From Pyrus communis (lineage: Eukaryota > Streptophyta > Magnoliopsida > Rosales > Rosaceae): a stretch of DNA of 64,000 bases. The position numbers and the translations under genes were made by a program. Shown here piece by piece: positions 12,601-24,815 of the stretch. Under the pieces are notes generated by a model. That model worked only from the letters and a program-made list of their open reading frames with translations, was not told the origin of the DNA and ran no database searches. The DNA lies in NCBI RefSeq assembly GCF_963583255.1, contig NC_084808.1, forward strand, positions 10,315,501-10,379,500, read 5' to 3'. Numbering within the stretch: position 1 is the stretch's first letter; each line of letters starts with the position of its first letter.

Positions 12601-12758
12601 TTCCAAGTGGGTCTTGGAGAAGGCTCTTTTGCTTCAACATTCTTCAGGATTTCATTGTTTTCTTCGCCTTTGGAGCCATTGGGGCTTGTGGGTTCCTCTA
12701 GACTTCTCCATTTGAGGGAGAAGAGCCTTTTCAGGCTGTTTGTTCTAATGTATTTCAT
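9640..12758 (-). CDS. Receptor-like cytoplasmic kinase, class VI (Ser/Thr kinase), 7 exons
   Basis: Seven exons on the minus strand join in frame to 383 residues: 12758-12551, 12442-12188, 12006-11849, 11711-11632, 11486-11351, 11051-10902, 9804-9640. Every intron has GT/AG ends and phases match. The start chosen is the ATG of [16 protein letters not shown] at 12758; the upstream in-frame opening to 12851 has no ATG. A basic N-terminal stretch leads to a kinase domain starting [15 protein letters not shown]. Motifs in order: glycine loop GKGGYAQVY, catalytic lysine in [56 protein letters not shown]. There is no signal peptide or membrane segment, so it should act in the cytoplasm. The acidic tail contains [11 protein letters not shown]. 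Family knowledge: such kinases, including Rop-binding RBKs, phosphorylate Ser/Thr in signalling. I cannot say which paralogue this is. It appears intact. Confidence 0.93.
10584..10664. repeat. Small foldback in kinase intron 6
   Basis: A perfect 13-bp inverted repeat (AAAGCACTTGTGT at 10584 and its complement ending 10664) encloses an AT-rich loop. It lies inside the last intron (9805-10901). It may be a MITE remnant; no target duplication was confirmed. Confidence 0.55.
11714..11797. repeat. Exact 42-bp tandem duplication in kinase intron 3
   Basis: Bases 11714-11755 are repeated without change at 11756-11797. The copies lie in the intron between exons 3 and 4 and begin two bases upstream (gene sense) of the exon 4 acceptor AG. 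Because the copies are identical the duplication is recent. Confidence 0.95.
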
Positions 12759-13586
12759 TGCTGCAAATTTCTGAACTGTGAAAAGCACTTTTTCATATGC
12801 AGAGCAAATGAGCAATTGAGCAACAAATCTCCAGCCAGAGCCTGCTCTCAAGTGAGAAGCAGAAACACAGGGGACCGAAGTCCTCTCTCAATTTAAGGAG
12901 AAAGAGGAAGAGGAGGGGCAGAGCCAAGGGATGTCTGTTTCTTATGTGTTGGTTCAAACTTCAAGGAAGTGTTGTCCAGTTTTTGTGGGTGTGGGTGTGG
13001 GTGTTGTGGGACTCGGTAGCAATGATGGTTATCCATGCATGGGATAATTTGCTTTTATAGAAGGTTGATAAGGGTCTTTTGGAAAAATAATTTTGCCTCC
13101 TTCATGTAACGATTCATTAGTTCTATTAAATAAATGATCGATTCACATGTGTTTAGTTTTAGAACAGTGGTTAAGAAGTCATTCTTTCTTACTTACGAAT
13201 TATAATACAACACATATATAGTAAAATTTTGTTGATATTAAAAAAGAAGTTTTTTAATGTGCACATATCAAACTGTAATTTACATATAATAACAATTGGG
13301 TAAGTCCCTTTTTTTTTTGTGGATATCATAAAAAGGAAAGGGAAAACAAAAGGTTACAACACCTTACGAATTAAAACCCCTCATATAAGCTTCCCCGAGA
13401 GAATCATAAAACGAGGCTAATACAGTAGCAGCAAGTAAAGTTCTATTGGAGAATAGAGTCCCATATTGAAAATATAACAAAATAATACATACCTTATACG
13501 TGGAAGTTTCATTACTAATTATCAGTGGTAACTTTTGTGATAAAACTCAACACCTAATAATAAATGGTTAAGTTAAAATAGTATGT
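12759..13586. promoter_or_regulatory. 5' UTR and upstream region of the kinase gene
   Basis: Bases about 12759-12960 are purine-rich on the plus strand (pyrimidine-rich on the coding strand), as in plant leaders. AT-rich promoter-like sequence follows. No individual element was assigned. Confidence 0.4.
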
Positions 13587-15141
13587 GTGATGTGGGTAGT
13601 TAACCATGCCAGGCTCAAAAAGTTATCAAATTTTATCCCGAAAGCGTTAATTTTTCTACTTTTATGTAGGTTACTTTATTATATATTTTTATTTAGATGT
13701 AAATATTCAAGAAGCATTTTCGTTTGGTTGCTCGAAATATTTTGTACAAATGGAGGTGACTTTCACACATTCATTTTTATTTTTATTTTTCAAATTATTA
13801 AATAAATTAAATGAAAACAATGGACATGGGTCAAAAAAACTTGATTAGAGTTTTGGCCTTTAGCTTTTGGTAAGAGGCATGAGATTAAAGACAATTTGGA
13901 GCGGCAACATATCATTTGGTTGCACTCTTGTGGGGAACCACTATATTGACTAGCCAATGTACTAGTCAACTGAGTACAAATTGTTAGAATCCCACAAGCA
14001 TATAAATCAAACAAACTTAGAAGGTTAAAACTTAACAAAAACTTCAGTTAAGTTTTAGTCTTAGTTAAGTTCACTTGATTAATAAAGTATCAATACTAGG
14101 AAACCCTACAATGTTTAGTTCCAACAAGGTTATAAATAAGGCTTTGTAAATTATTGAACACAAGGAAGGTTTTGGCTGGAAAAACCCACCTTTAGGTTAA
14201 AAAACCGGGGACTCTTCACTTAGTCCAACCCACTAGTGTAAACAAAGGTTCATACAACACAAGCTCAATTCCTAGATCCCTGTCTATGGAGCAGCTTTAC
14301 CTTTGTGTAACCTTGCTTTACACGAGATGAACTCCGTCGGTCTTCACGAAGTGGCAACTCCTCCTGAGCTCATTACCTTGTGGCTCCGAGATCAACACGA
14401 TCAATGATGTGATATGATTTTATGATTTGTACAAGAGATTTGGATTCAACTGACCAGTCAGGTTTTTCAGTCAAATAGTTGAAGAAGAACCTAACATTAA
14501 TCCGAGAGATTGGTATATAAAGGATATGAAAACTTAGGTTTAGACCAAAATGTTAATGCAAAACCATTAAAACAATGCAACCCTAATATGCAGTGATTGG
14601 GTGTTTATGCATGAGTTGGTTTTATGGCTAGGGTTTCGATTTAGAAGCTTAAATGGTAGCTCTAAGCAAAATGCACTTTTTTTTGTGAAAATCTGAAAAT
14701 CCTAACCAAGGAACAAATGAAACCTTGAAAACCTTTATAATGGAAGAGATGAATGTTTCAGACAATGGGAACAAGGAGACATGTGTCACAAGCCAAAGAA
14801 ACCTTCCCAGATCAAGGATGAAAGTTCCATGCACGGAAAAAGGTGTCAGATAGCCCATTTGGGTTGTCTTATTTTGCGTGCCTAGACAGCTGGAAAACCG
14901 ACGAAACTTCTGACTAGACACCTACACTAGACAAAAGGAATTCTCGAAAAATAAGCCTGGCATACATATGCAGATGTATAATTCAAACATTTTGTAGTGA
15001 AGATGGCTAGTGCTTTGACAAGTTCAATCCCCAGTAGTAATTCCAGATTAGCATTGCACCCTAATTCTAAACTATGAGCATGTGTACTACCAGATAAAAG
15101 ATTTGATAAGGGAAGCCAAACAGTAAAACTAATATTTAACA
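13587..15141. other. Spacer without a recognised gene
   Basis: Short ORFs on both strands show no domains. Bases 14040-14450 are less AT-rich and may be a fragment of an old repeat, but neither ends nor coding sequence can be assigned. Confidence 0.4.
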
Positions 15142-15335
15142 ATGGTGGTGGTCATGGTCAAGGTCATGTCAAGATGGTGGTGGTGTTGCCAGCAACGACG
15201 ATGGTGGTGGGGGATGGTTGCGGTGATGGCAAGGTGGTGGTGTGGCGATGGTGGGGGGTTTTTTGTGGGGGGGGGGGGGGGGGTAAGAGTGGTAGTGGTG
15301 GTGGTGGTGGTGTTGATGGTGGTGGTAAATATGGT
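15142..15335. repeat. (GGT)n-rich tract with a G homopolymer
   Basis: Degenerate GGT/GTG repeats flank an uninterrupted G run near 15267-15283. The tract opens Val/Gly-rich ORFs in two plus-strand frames; these are low-complexity artefacts. Confidence 0.9.
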
Positions 15336-16241
15336 GGTTGTTTTAAACTCCTACTTATATGGGATTGAAAAATAAAAATTGTTTAGATGAAATTTGAAAT
15401 AGAGTTGTCCCAATATATACAAACTGAGGCCTAAGACAAAAATGCAATCAAGCATTTCTAATTTAGTACTTCAATGTTATTTTATTTAAATTAACTAGTG
15501 AAATTAAAAAACATTCTAATCCAATGTACCAATCATCTCCATAACAATATATATGAAACTCAGGCACACCAAATTAGATTTAGGAGAACAAGAGAAATTT
15601 TTTATTTTTCCTTCTCTTTTGTCGAGAATACAATAAATGAGGAAAGTTTTAAGTTGCATGTAGAATAAGAGCATCTATAAATGAGATATCAAAATGTCCA
15701 AATCAACAATAATGGTAAGAAAAGAAGGTAATAATGTTTTCCAATCGAGAAACCAAATATGAAAAATTATCGGTAAGGATATGAAAAATTATCGGACCTC
15801 GTTTAAAGTGAGGCCTAAAATACATGCCTCTTTTGCCTTCTAAGCCGACTCTGTTTGAGGTTGAATTTATGATTTTATGTTTTTTTAAATCTAAACCGGA
15901 GAATACATAGCCACCAAATTCAGTTTAAAATTATGACTGTCGTACAAATTTCAAGTTTATATTCTAATTCAAACAAAGTTTTCTTACTCTATAGGAACAG
16001 TTAGGAAAATAATTTTTTTTTTTTTTTGGAAAACAGTTTGGAAAATAATTTGGTACCAATCCTAAAGCATTTTACATATTAAAAAGGTCAATTTATTTTC
16101 TTTTTGTTAGAAAGGGACTTCTCCTTGAAAAATTTAAGAGCATCTCTAAAAGAGATGTCAAATGTAAACATCATACTGATATTTGATGTATGTGGCAATT
16201 TGGTATTTTCTACAATTTTATGCTCCACCCGATATCTTAAA
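15336..16241. other. AT-rich spacer
   Basis: No gene or element recognised. The hexanucleotide-rich phrase ATGAAAAATTATCGG occurs twice near 15756-15795. Confidence 0.4.
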
Positions 16242-18147
16242 TGTGACAACCAGTCCCTAATTTTACGTTTTATAAATTTTAAAAGGGTGAATTGACGAAA
16301 ATGCCCTAGAGGCAAAGATTTTGACTTCCCTTTGCCATTTTTTAGAGAGATGTACAAGTCATTCTTTTGGAGTATTTGCATAGTAATCATTGTCACGAAC
16401 GCATAGGCGAAAACTGTTTGTGAGTCCGGATTATAATGGTATAGTTACGGACGTTTAAAATTGGTTATTTAAAGTTTAGCTATAAATAAATTGAACTCCC
16501 ACCTTGTGGGAAAGAAACCAATCAGATTTTAAGCAAGAATAAGGGGACCAATTTGCTGTTTTGTTTAAGTGACCAATTAGATATGTTAGAAGGAGGACCA
16601 ATCAGAAATTAGAGAGAGAGGGATCAGCCAATCAGGAAGGAGAGAGAGAAGAACCTCATCCCCTTCCCTTTCAACCCGTGCACACCACACAACCCAGTTC
16701 GACCTCCCATTTTCCAAGGCCGATTCCGACCAACTCCAGTGGAGTTTTTCAATGCCACCACCACTATCTTGAAGCTCTCATTCCCCTCTGCAAAACCCAC
16801 TCAAGAACCACCTTGATTAACCATAGTATGTGGCGGTTTGAGGCCACGAAAGTTGGCGAAAATCAACAGTGCTCAGGCCACTCTTTTCAATTTTCCGGTG
16901 AATCAGCAAGGCGATGGGCGATGCCACCACTTGGGCTTTGTAGTTCATCATCCAGGAGAAAATCCAAACCAACCTTGACCCCGTTGGACTACCGTAGACA
17001 ACGAATTGACGCCGGGAAGCTTTAGGCACCCGTCGGCTTTGTGGGCAAAATTGACCATCTTCCGTCCACTTTTGGACTTCGTGGCCGGTGATGATCGTTC
17101 GTGACATCTTGATATTCATGCTAGGTAGTCGTGGCGTATACCTCAGGTGAGTGGGTCTTTTCCTTTTTATAGTATATATATATGATTGATAGTTCCACAA
17201 ATGCTTTTAAAATTGATTTATGCGTTTTATGCCATGTTAATATATATTTTAAAATACTATGATATGGTTGAGTTTTAGATTGCATCATGACATATCCATA
17301 TGCATATTACCTGCATATAATTGTTATGAATGCTTAGAGGTGCTAAGGTGAACACGAGACGCGCAGGTAAGTTCAGGGGAGTTTATGGTGTTATTTGAAA
17401 TGATTGAGTTATGGCTTGACTATATTTATGCTTTATGCAACTCTGACACTGTCGTACAAGTTGCAATAATAGGCAACTCCAACACTGTTGTACAGGTTGC
17501 AATAATAGACAACTCCGAAATTGTTGTACATGTTGCGATAGGCAACTCCGACACTGTCGTACAGGTTGCATTAGACAACTCCGACTCATGTGTTATCATA
17601 AATTGATTAGGCAACTTCGACTCGTGTGTTATCATAGATTGATGAGCACCTGATTTTTTATATACTGCTGCTGATATGTAGTGATTTACAATATTCCTGG
17701 ATTTACTGTTGATTTACATTTGATTTCATACTTATACGAAGTATGATTTCTTGAAAACTATACAGGTATTACAGCGAGGGATTATAACGTTTAGAAGGTC
17801 TTTATTAAAGCGTTATTTTCAGGCCCACTCACTCTTGTTTTTTATCCCTCCAGGTTCCAGTAGCAGAGTTTTCGTATCGACGAGGATTCATGGCAAATCT
17901 TGGTATTGGAGATTACCTTCGAAGGTATGATTTTCAATCCACTCTATTGTACTTTACTTATGCTCTGACGTCACGTGTGAAATGGGTTCATTTCCGCTCA
18001 CAATGCACTCTCATATTTAGGCATTTTTAGTTTAAATTTATTCACATATTCCACATCACTATACTTTATGGCTTCATCACATTCTAGGTGTCGGCCAACA
18101 CAACTTGATTCAAAGTCCTAGTGGACAATTCGGGTTGGGGTGTGTCA
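16242..18147 (+). mobile_element. Solo LTR of the chromovirus family (LTR copy 2)
   Basis: It begins TGTGACAACCAGTCCC and ends GGTTGGGGTGTGTCA, matching the ends of the LTR at 5058-7238. Flanking bases TTAAA at 16237-16241 and 18148-18152 are a perfect 5-bp target duplication, so this is a complete solo LTR left by recombination between two LTRs. It is 1906 bp long. Bases 16705-17060 closely match 49790-50100 in LTR copy 3. An array of stem-loop repeats occupies 17451-17621. Confidence 0.93.
17451..17621 (+). repeat. Tandem ~34-bp stem-loop array in LTR copy 2
   Basis: Stem-loops at about 17451-17483, 17487-17519, 17523-17552 and 17556-17584, plus a partial copy at 17609-17621. Each has the frame GTCGTACAG or GTTGTACAG, an inner arm GTTGC, a 4-9 base loop, an arm GCAAC or CAAC, then TCCGAC or a variant. 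The frame is the same as in LTR copies 1 and 3, but the inner stem sequence is different. Confidence 0.8.
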
Positions 18148-19858
18148 TTAAATAATAATGTCATTCTAGATTTTTTTTTTTTTTCCATCTCTTTGTGATG
18201 TCCAATTATTGAGGCAACCAATCAAATACTTGAAACAGACAACAAACATTTTATTATGATTAAATTGCATTACACCTATTAAAAAATTATTAAATTAATT
18301 GGACAACACTTGTCAACTTTGACGCCAGATGGCTTTGCCTTCAATTGTCTCTACTCCACATAAGAAATTGAAGGCTCGGTTGGAGAGAATTTATTACTAA
18401 TTTTTTCCTGTTATATGTTTATGTAGCAATTTCAATATCTGTAAAATAAAATTAACTTTGGTTTTAAGTGTGGACTCAATTGGAACTTTGTAAGTTATGG
18501 CAACCTAAATGTTGGACATTGCTCAAGAGAAGTTATTAAATATGTTGATGCTTGACCTGTAATAAGTGTCTCAATTTTGAATATATTAAATATAGAAACC
18601 GGATGACATCTTCTGCAATATAATGTTGTTTTCAAGACTTGCAGCATTTAATAGAGACAATATTGCATGCGTAATATTGTAAAGTAAAATGTTAGGCCTT
18701 GTGACAACAATAAACCATACAATATTAGTCAAGATGAAAGATATAGACATGCTTTGATTAAGTTTCAAAAATAATTATTCAATTGATAATAAATAGATCA
18801 TCATTTGTGTTATTTAGTACACGCCAAAATCAATCGATAAAAATAAATTGGAAACTCCTTTATATATAAATAAATCCAAATGAATTAAGGGGAAAATCAT
18901 TAAATAATGAATTACATGTTATTCTTCAGCATATGCCTCCCATAGTAAAATGAAAAAGATAATACTTAGTGTTTTTCCATATGATAGTTAAACAAACTTG
19001 AAATTAAATGATTTTTTTTTAATTGTTCACAGAGGTGATCTTTAGATAATAATAAATAAAAAATGTACGGTTCTTATTATGATATTTGTACAGTGAACAT
19101 ACATTAATGATAAGTGGGAAACCTATGGGGAAACACAAGTAAACGTAGTAGTTATTTAATTAGTTGATAATTTGATACTTATAAGTGACTACCGTAGGTA
19201 ACACTTCTGAAAAATGAGAGTTGAAACCTACAATCGATCTGCTGCTACTGTTTTATTATTTGGTTCTATGATTGCATATATACATGAAGTTTAATCGATA
19301 TAAATTACATGTTTTAAACATGTTCCGGGAAACAATTAACATGAAACTGTTTAATTACTTCTCATAATTCATATTCTTGTATCAAACAATAATCAATGAG
19401 CATAAGTAACTGGACACGAGTGAATTTGGAGCAGAAGGCATGATACTGTTAGTACATATGAGTTGATGTACAAAAGCTTTCTAGAAAGATGTTACCAGTC
19501 TTCCAAAAAAAAAAAAAAAAAATGATGTTACCAGACCAACCACCCCAACCCCATGTCACCAACCTCTTTAAACTAATATACTTTCTTAATCTCCATTAGT
19601 GGCCTTTAATACTTTCTCAATCTCCATTAGTGGCCCTTCAGCTTTGAAGACAGCTGCACCTACGTCCAAGATATCAAGTACAAAAGAAGTTGTTCTTCCA
19701 ATACCCTACCAGAACCCATTATATGAACTTGTAACTTTAGGATTGTTTATCAATTATAAGAACTTATAACTTTAGGATTGTTTATGTCAATCTTTAAAAA
19801 ACATAAACCAAACTATTACCGGCATCAATTAGGAGAAGTGCTAAGTATAACTGAACCT

Positions 19859-19890
<32 letters not shown>

Positions 19891-20705
19891 GAGACAACAA
19901 AAGAAAAACAAGTCAAGTACATAGATCCAACATAACAAGCAGTTAGAAATGGACAAATTGTTTAGTAGCATATTGATGATTAGGCGGCCATTAGTATTAG
20001 GTAGCCTTTTATCATATTGCTTAGAGATTATTGAATAATTAAGGCTTTACTTATTAGATAATGTCATCTTAGGTTTAGCCGAATAGGATATATATGGAAC
20101 CCAGTCACACACTAATTAGGAGTCAATCTTGAATAACTATGGATTTATATTTATATGTTTTTAGCGTCAATCGGCCGGAGGCCTTATGAAATCACCATAT
20201 GAATGAATCAAATTGCTCACGCTTGTTAATAAAGAAAAGGATTTGCCCTAGCAAGAAGTAAAAGAAAATAAGTGCAAGTTATACATCGGTTATAGTATAT
20301 CGGTTGAACTAACACATGTTGAAATGTCTATACATGAATATTAGGATCACAAATTGTGTCACATCCCACATGTTTCCACATTGAAAATATAGAATATTTT
20401 AGCATGCATATATATTTATATGTATATGTAAACTTGTGGTCCTTTCTTAATATCGGTTTGTAAAGAGAGAAATAAATCATGTTCATAAGCTACTGTCACT
20501 TGTATAGTTAGCAGACAAGATGTTGGTTACATAAGCTTGGTGGATTATAGTCGTATATATCGATCCTTTGGTGCTTCATATTGAACAAATAAATAAATAT
20601 ATTTATACAATTACATTGTAGTCCTTCAAACAATAATATCTTATTTACACTAGGTTCATTTTCATTATACTTGTGCGTATGAATTACTTGGTTTAGTAAC
20701 CAACA
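18148..20705. other. AT-rich spacer
   Basis: No gene recognised. Contains a poly-A run near 19506-19522 and a (TA)n/(CA)n microsatellite at about 19858-19890. Confidence 0.5.
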
Positions 20706-20903
20706 GGGGGTGGCCAGTGTTGGGAATAAATTTCAGACCCGTATTTCACACAGTACGTCCTGAGTTTAATTATTAGTGCTGGTAATCACACAACGGTGAG
20801 CCAAGAGAGGCTAAAATACCTCTGTTAGTCTTTTCTATTCCTGAAAGAGTGGACTACTATGATGAATCCACTAGTTGATTCCTTTTTAAAAAGAAAAAAA
20901 AAG
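20706..20903 (+). mobile_element. Candidate tRNA-derived SINE
   Basis: A pol III A-box-like TGGCCAGTGTTGG at 20711 is followed about 50 bases later by a degenerate B-box-like GAGTTTAATTATT (20762). The block ends in an A-rich tail (20888-20902). The arrangement fits a decayed SINE; no target duplication was identified. Confidence 0.4.
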
Positions 20904-21112
20904 TTACTTGGTTTAGTGAAAAGTTCATCTTATCCTGCTCATAAAATCATGACAAATTGTTTGGTCAAGATTTGTTGGGAAACCCTAGCTTTTACTAGCC
21001 AAAACCCAAAGGGAATAATCAAAGGTGGAGTACGTGAGGCCACCGGGTTACGCTAATATTTGTTTGGTCAGTCTATATTTTGACTGGATGCTCAATATCC
21101 ATATATTTTTAA

Positions 21113-21153
<41 letters not shown>

Positions 21154-21792
21154 AGAGGCAGTTCCCCAACAGTTCTTGGGCCCAGCAGGAAAAAACTTTT
21201 TTAAAATAAAGGACTATCTTCAGAAAGGGATGTTTTCCCGCCAACCAAGAACTATAAAAATGCTTTCACCTTTTCCACCAAATTATCTCTGCATGTGCAG
21301 TTTTTTAATATACAAAGAAAGTGATGCATGCTTTACTGTTCACAAGTTGCAGTAAGCAAATAGTGCGTGTGTGTGGGGTTAAAATAAGATCATTTCTTTA
21401 ATCAAATTAACCGAGTTTTGAAAGGAGATAGAAAATCTGAAACAAGACTGTTGGGGAGCAGTAGAATCTTTGAAATGTTATAAAAAAAATTTGACTGTAT
21501 ACGGCTATGTATATTTGGAGCTGGTGAATAGCAACAGCTCCAATATGGATCGCTGGTCCCCAAAATTATTTGTACCAAAGGACATGGGAGGGTGCGAGTC
21601 TTAACTGCTTTTTCCAGTTCTTGGTGTACGCATGCAATACAGGGCCTGTCGTTTTAGGTATAGTTGTTATCTTCATGGCAATCAATCATGGGGAAGGGGT
21701 AAAGGAGTCAAATCAGAGGACCGGTTTTTAATATTTACTCCATTGATATCCTTAAACCCTAAAACTTGTGGGGTTTTATAGCTTTAGGCAAG
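20904..21792. other. Spacer with poly-A run
   Basis: Includes an uninterrupted A run of about 30 bases at 21117-21146. No gene or domain recognised. Confidence 0.5.
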
Positions 21793-22701
21793 GTTCTATA
21801 AAACGCTAGGTGTTAGTTGGGCGGCTGGTTGGGGCCTAGCGCCTAGGCAGTTAGGTAAGGCCTAAACAGGTGCATAGGCGGCTGAGGCAGATTTAAGTAT
21901 ATGTGTAAAATTTTAGAATTTTTTATGTTGATTTTTGTAACATTTAGTCAGCTCATTTATTTTAATCATTGTTGGGCTTTTGCTTTTCATTAAAAATGAA
22001 TTGGGCCTTGTTTTCTTATTAATAAAAAAACAAATTTTATTCCCTAGTTTTTAAAGAAACTCAGTGGGGAGGGCCAAACCGCAAACCCCTTAGTAGCTAA
22101 GCCCGAAGGGGGATAGGATATGGGCTGCTGGAGCCAATGAGGTGCTGCTGGACCTTCAGCTTACTTTGGGCTCCCAACCTTGGGGTCGCTCCTTCACCTT
22201 CCTCTCCCTTTAAAAAAGAAAAAAAAAAAAAAAACCCTAACTCTAATTATCCAAGCTCAGCCGCCCCATTTGGTTCTTTGCAATTTCAGATACCTTTTTC
22301 TCTCTCTCTCTCTCTCTCTCTTCCCAACCAAGTCGTCCCTCTTCTTTACCTTGCAATTGTAAATCCACTATCTCGTCTTACATCTTTACTCTTTAATTGC
22401 AAATCGATGTTTATCGCTCTCATCCCAGCAAAATTGTCTCACTTCGTTTTCTCTGCAATTGCAGATCGAAATGTTGGGATGGTCGCTCAGTCGTCCAACC
22501 TCATTACCACAGCAGAAGAACGACATTATAATTGACTTACCATCAAAGTCGCCTAGGCGGTTGCCGAGGCCGCCTCGCCTGCCCAGCGCTCGTCTAGGCA
22601 CCACCTAATACCCTTTCCGATTTCTTCAACGATTTTGGTTTAATCATGGCGGCGAACCAAAGCCCAACGCCTAGGCGGTTGCCTACGCTGCGTTTTAGAA
22701 C
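21793..22701. mobile_element. TIR element with GCCTAGGC-rich subterminal repeats
   Basis: The left end GTTCTATAAAACGC pairs with the right end GCGTTTTAGAAC as a short terminal inverted repeat. Both subterminal regions are packed with GCCTAGGC/CGCCTAGG motifs in both orientations (21830-21890 and 22545-22690). The middle holds a poly-A run, a (CT)n tract and small ORFs without known domains. Subterminal repeat clusters and short TIRs suggest a non-autonomous hAT-like DNA transposon; the superfamily is inference. Confidence 0.6.
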
Positions 22702-23272
22702 ACTAGCTCTTGGCATGTAAACATTAATTACCCATTAGATATTATGGGGAGTTGCATTAAGGATCCAAATCATCTCTCGGTCTTTGGCTATAATTTGCTT
22801 TAACTCGACTAAGCTATTAGTCTTTGAAGTTTAACAAGTAACACGAGTGATTAATCTTTATATATTTGATGTACAAATGGATTACAAGTATGGGTCAGTA
22901 ATAACAAAGCTACGTCACTGCAACCGAGCTAACCATAAGTTCATAACTAGGTTTCAACTTCATGAAATATTTATCGTTATTATCATTCATGTGAGTTAGA
23001 GTTGAGAATTCCCCAATCAACTAAAGACAAATACCGCTTGACCAAAGACAAATTGGTTAGTGGATATCAAATTTTCGGTGAAGTAAATGTTTACCAACAT
23101 GTTAAAATCTCAATGTGCAAAGGCTTATATGGCATGCATTGTGTGTCTAACAAATTGTACACATGAAAAGTGACTCATCAAAATTGGACGAATAATCAAG
23201 AGTGACACATCCTCACACCCATACGCTCAAACTCTCGTACTCTCGAACACTCAAAAGATTCAGAAAGCTCCC
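22702..23272. other. Spacer
   Basis: No gene or repeat recognised between the TIR element and the LTR edge at 23273. Confidence 0.4.
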
Positions 23273-24180
23273 TGTTGGAACCAAATTTGCGCACCTCCGT
23301 GAATGGTGGTTGAGCACAAATTCAAGTAATCTGCAAAATAGTGAAACAATCGAGATCAAGCTTAGGGGGGTTTGTGTCAGCCAAAGGCTCTCCGACGGTC
23401 AAGTTAGTGAATAATTTTAGACTCAAGCAATGGGTAAGAAAATACAAGCGTTTAGATTGTGTTACCATAAATGAACCCTAGATGGGTATATTTAATTATA
23501 CCGTGGGGGTAGAAAGGCCTTTTTAGGATAAAATCCTTATTCTATGCTAGGAGAATCCAAGAGGATATCTAGAAGTAGATATTGCTTCCTCTTCGGAGTT
23601 GTGATTACTTGCGCAGCATGTTAATTCCTAGATTGTGGGAACTCCAAGACTTATAGGATCTGGTTGTGTGCATGTCCAAATCAGATCCCATGTCTTATAG
23701 AACAAGCCCATAGTAGAGTTATGGTGTCACTGATACTCTGTCTGATACAGCTTCGCCCAGAGCTGGTGAGTCAATGACCGACCTTCTGAGCTAACTATAT
23801 TCGGATTAGCCTTACTTCGGCCTTGAAAAATCATGGCCTCATAATTATTCCTAACTATTCGTCTAAGAGGCAACTTGTTCCCTTTGAGGATGGATTGTTA
23901 TCCAAAGACCATGCCTTTCGAAGTAAGCTGGAATACGTACCGTTTGGTTTTCAAATTCTTGAAATTTGGTCTGGCTCATTAAATTGAGCCAGTTGAATCG
24001 TTCTTGATTTCCTTCATGCATTCATCTAAAATTAACCATCATGATAATGCACGCCTCCGTTTTGCATCTCATTGATTGGTCTTGATTCTTGTCCACGTGG
24101 GTGTAGGATGACATCTCTTTATCTTCAATGGTGAGATCTTTTCCTGGTTTTCCTTTATATAGCCCTCTCAAATCACAGTT
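23273..24180 (-). mobile_element. Probable 3' LTR of the minus-strand Tat-type gypsy element
   Basis: Read on the minus strand the block ends in TTTGGTTCCAACA, the same terminal motif as the LTRs of the neighbouring element (TTTGGTTCCAACA at 33250-33262). Bases 23545-23790 are homologous, in inverted orientation, to about 30610-30860. The inner edge cannot be fixed; 24180 is an estimate placed before the antisense ORF. The 5' LTR of this element was not found. Confidence 0.45.
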
Positions 24181-24255
24181 TTCTTTATTTCTTCCTCATT
24201 TGTGCCATGACTTCTCTTTTTTTTTTTTCTTAACCATAGTCTTGTTCTTGGTTCT

Positions 24256-24815
24256 TTGATGAAGAAAACTTCAATCCCAGAAAATTATGCTGCACACAAT
24301 AAACCCCTACGTGTTCTTAAAAATGTTTACCTATTTCCTGTAACTCGCCCTATTATATTCCACACTTCTTACAACTCATTCTATGACATTTATCCCTTCG
24401 TAAGGCTCTCCATGTGGGCTTTGAGGAAGGGTAGGATCTGCACGAAGTGTGAAGATCCACTAAAGGGTCTTTGTCACCGTTTTTTTCCACATTTGATGTT
24501 TGCTGACGGTGATAGTGACAACCCTTCGTTCAAACACTCACCCATGTGGCATCATGTGGCTTGAGTGTTTGGAATTGCACTAGAGTTCCCTATAACCTTC
24601 TCCTTCATTGGACACCTTATGCAGAATTTACACCGGTGTTCGATTCACTCGAGGATGATGGGATGCTTTGGCATTCTAAGACGATGACGGTGGCAGATCT
24701 CTATCTGAATACTTGCCCTCAATGTTGGCGCAGCGTGATGATGGTGGTATTTTCTCTAAGACCAATGATTCCAATCCGATATGTTGTTCTACCTTTAAAA
24801 TTTCTCTTTTGCTAA
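24256..24815 (+). pseudogene. Antisense ORF of the Tat-type element, split by a stop
   Basis: A 102-codon frame starting MKKTSIPENYAAHNK ends at a TGA at 24562. A shifted, overlapping frame continues with LSVWNCTRVPYNLLLHWTPYAEFTPVFDSLEDDG up to 24815. It runs on the strand opposite to the surrounding gypsy pol, between integrase and the 3' LTR. Cysteine pairs (CTKCEDPLKGLC) could be a metal site, but I do not recognise the family. Plant Tat/Retand-type elements are known to carry extra antisense ORFs at this place, which is the basis for the call. Function unknown. Confidence 0.45.

Noticed and set aside
12759..12851. N-terminal extension of the kinase (AGSGWRFVAQLL...)
   Set aside because: The frame is open but has no ATG; the first ATG is at 12758.
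15142..15375. Val/Gly-rich ORFs
   Set aside because: Low-complexity GGT repeat translated in different frames.
22137..22604. ORFs of 60-132 codons inside the TIR element
   Set aside because: No domain, and they span poly-A and CT tracts; no splice or start support.
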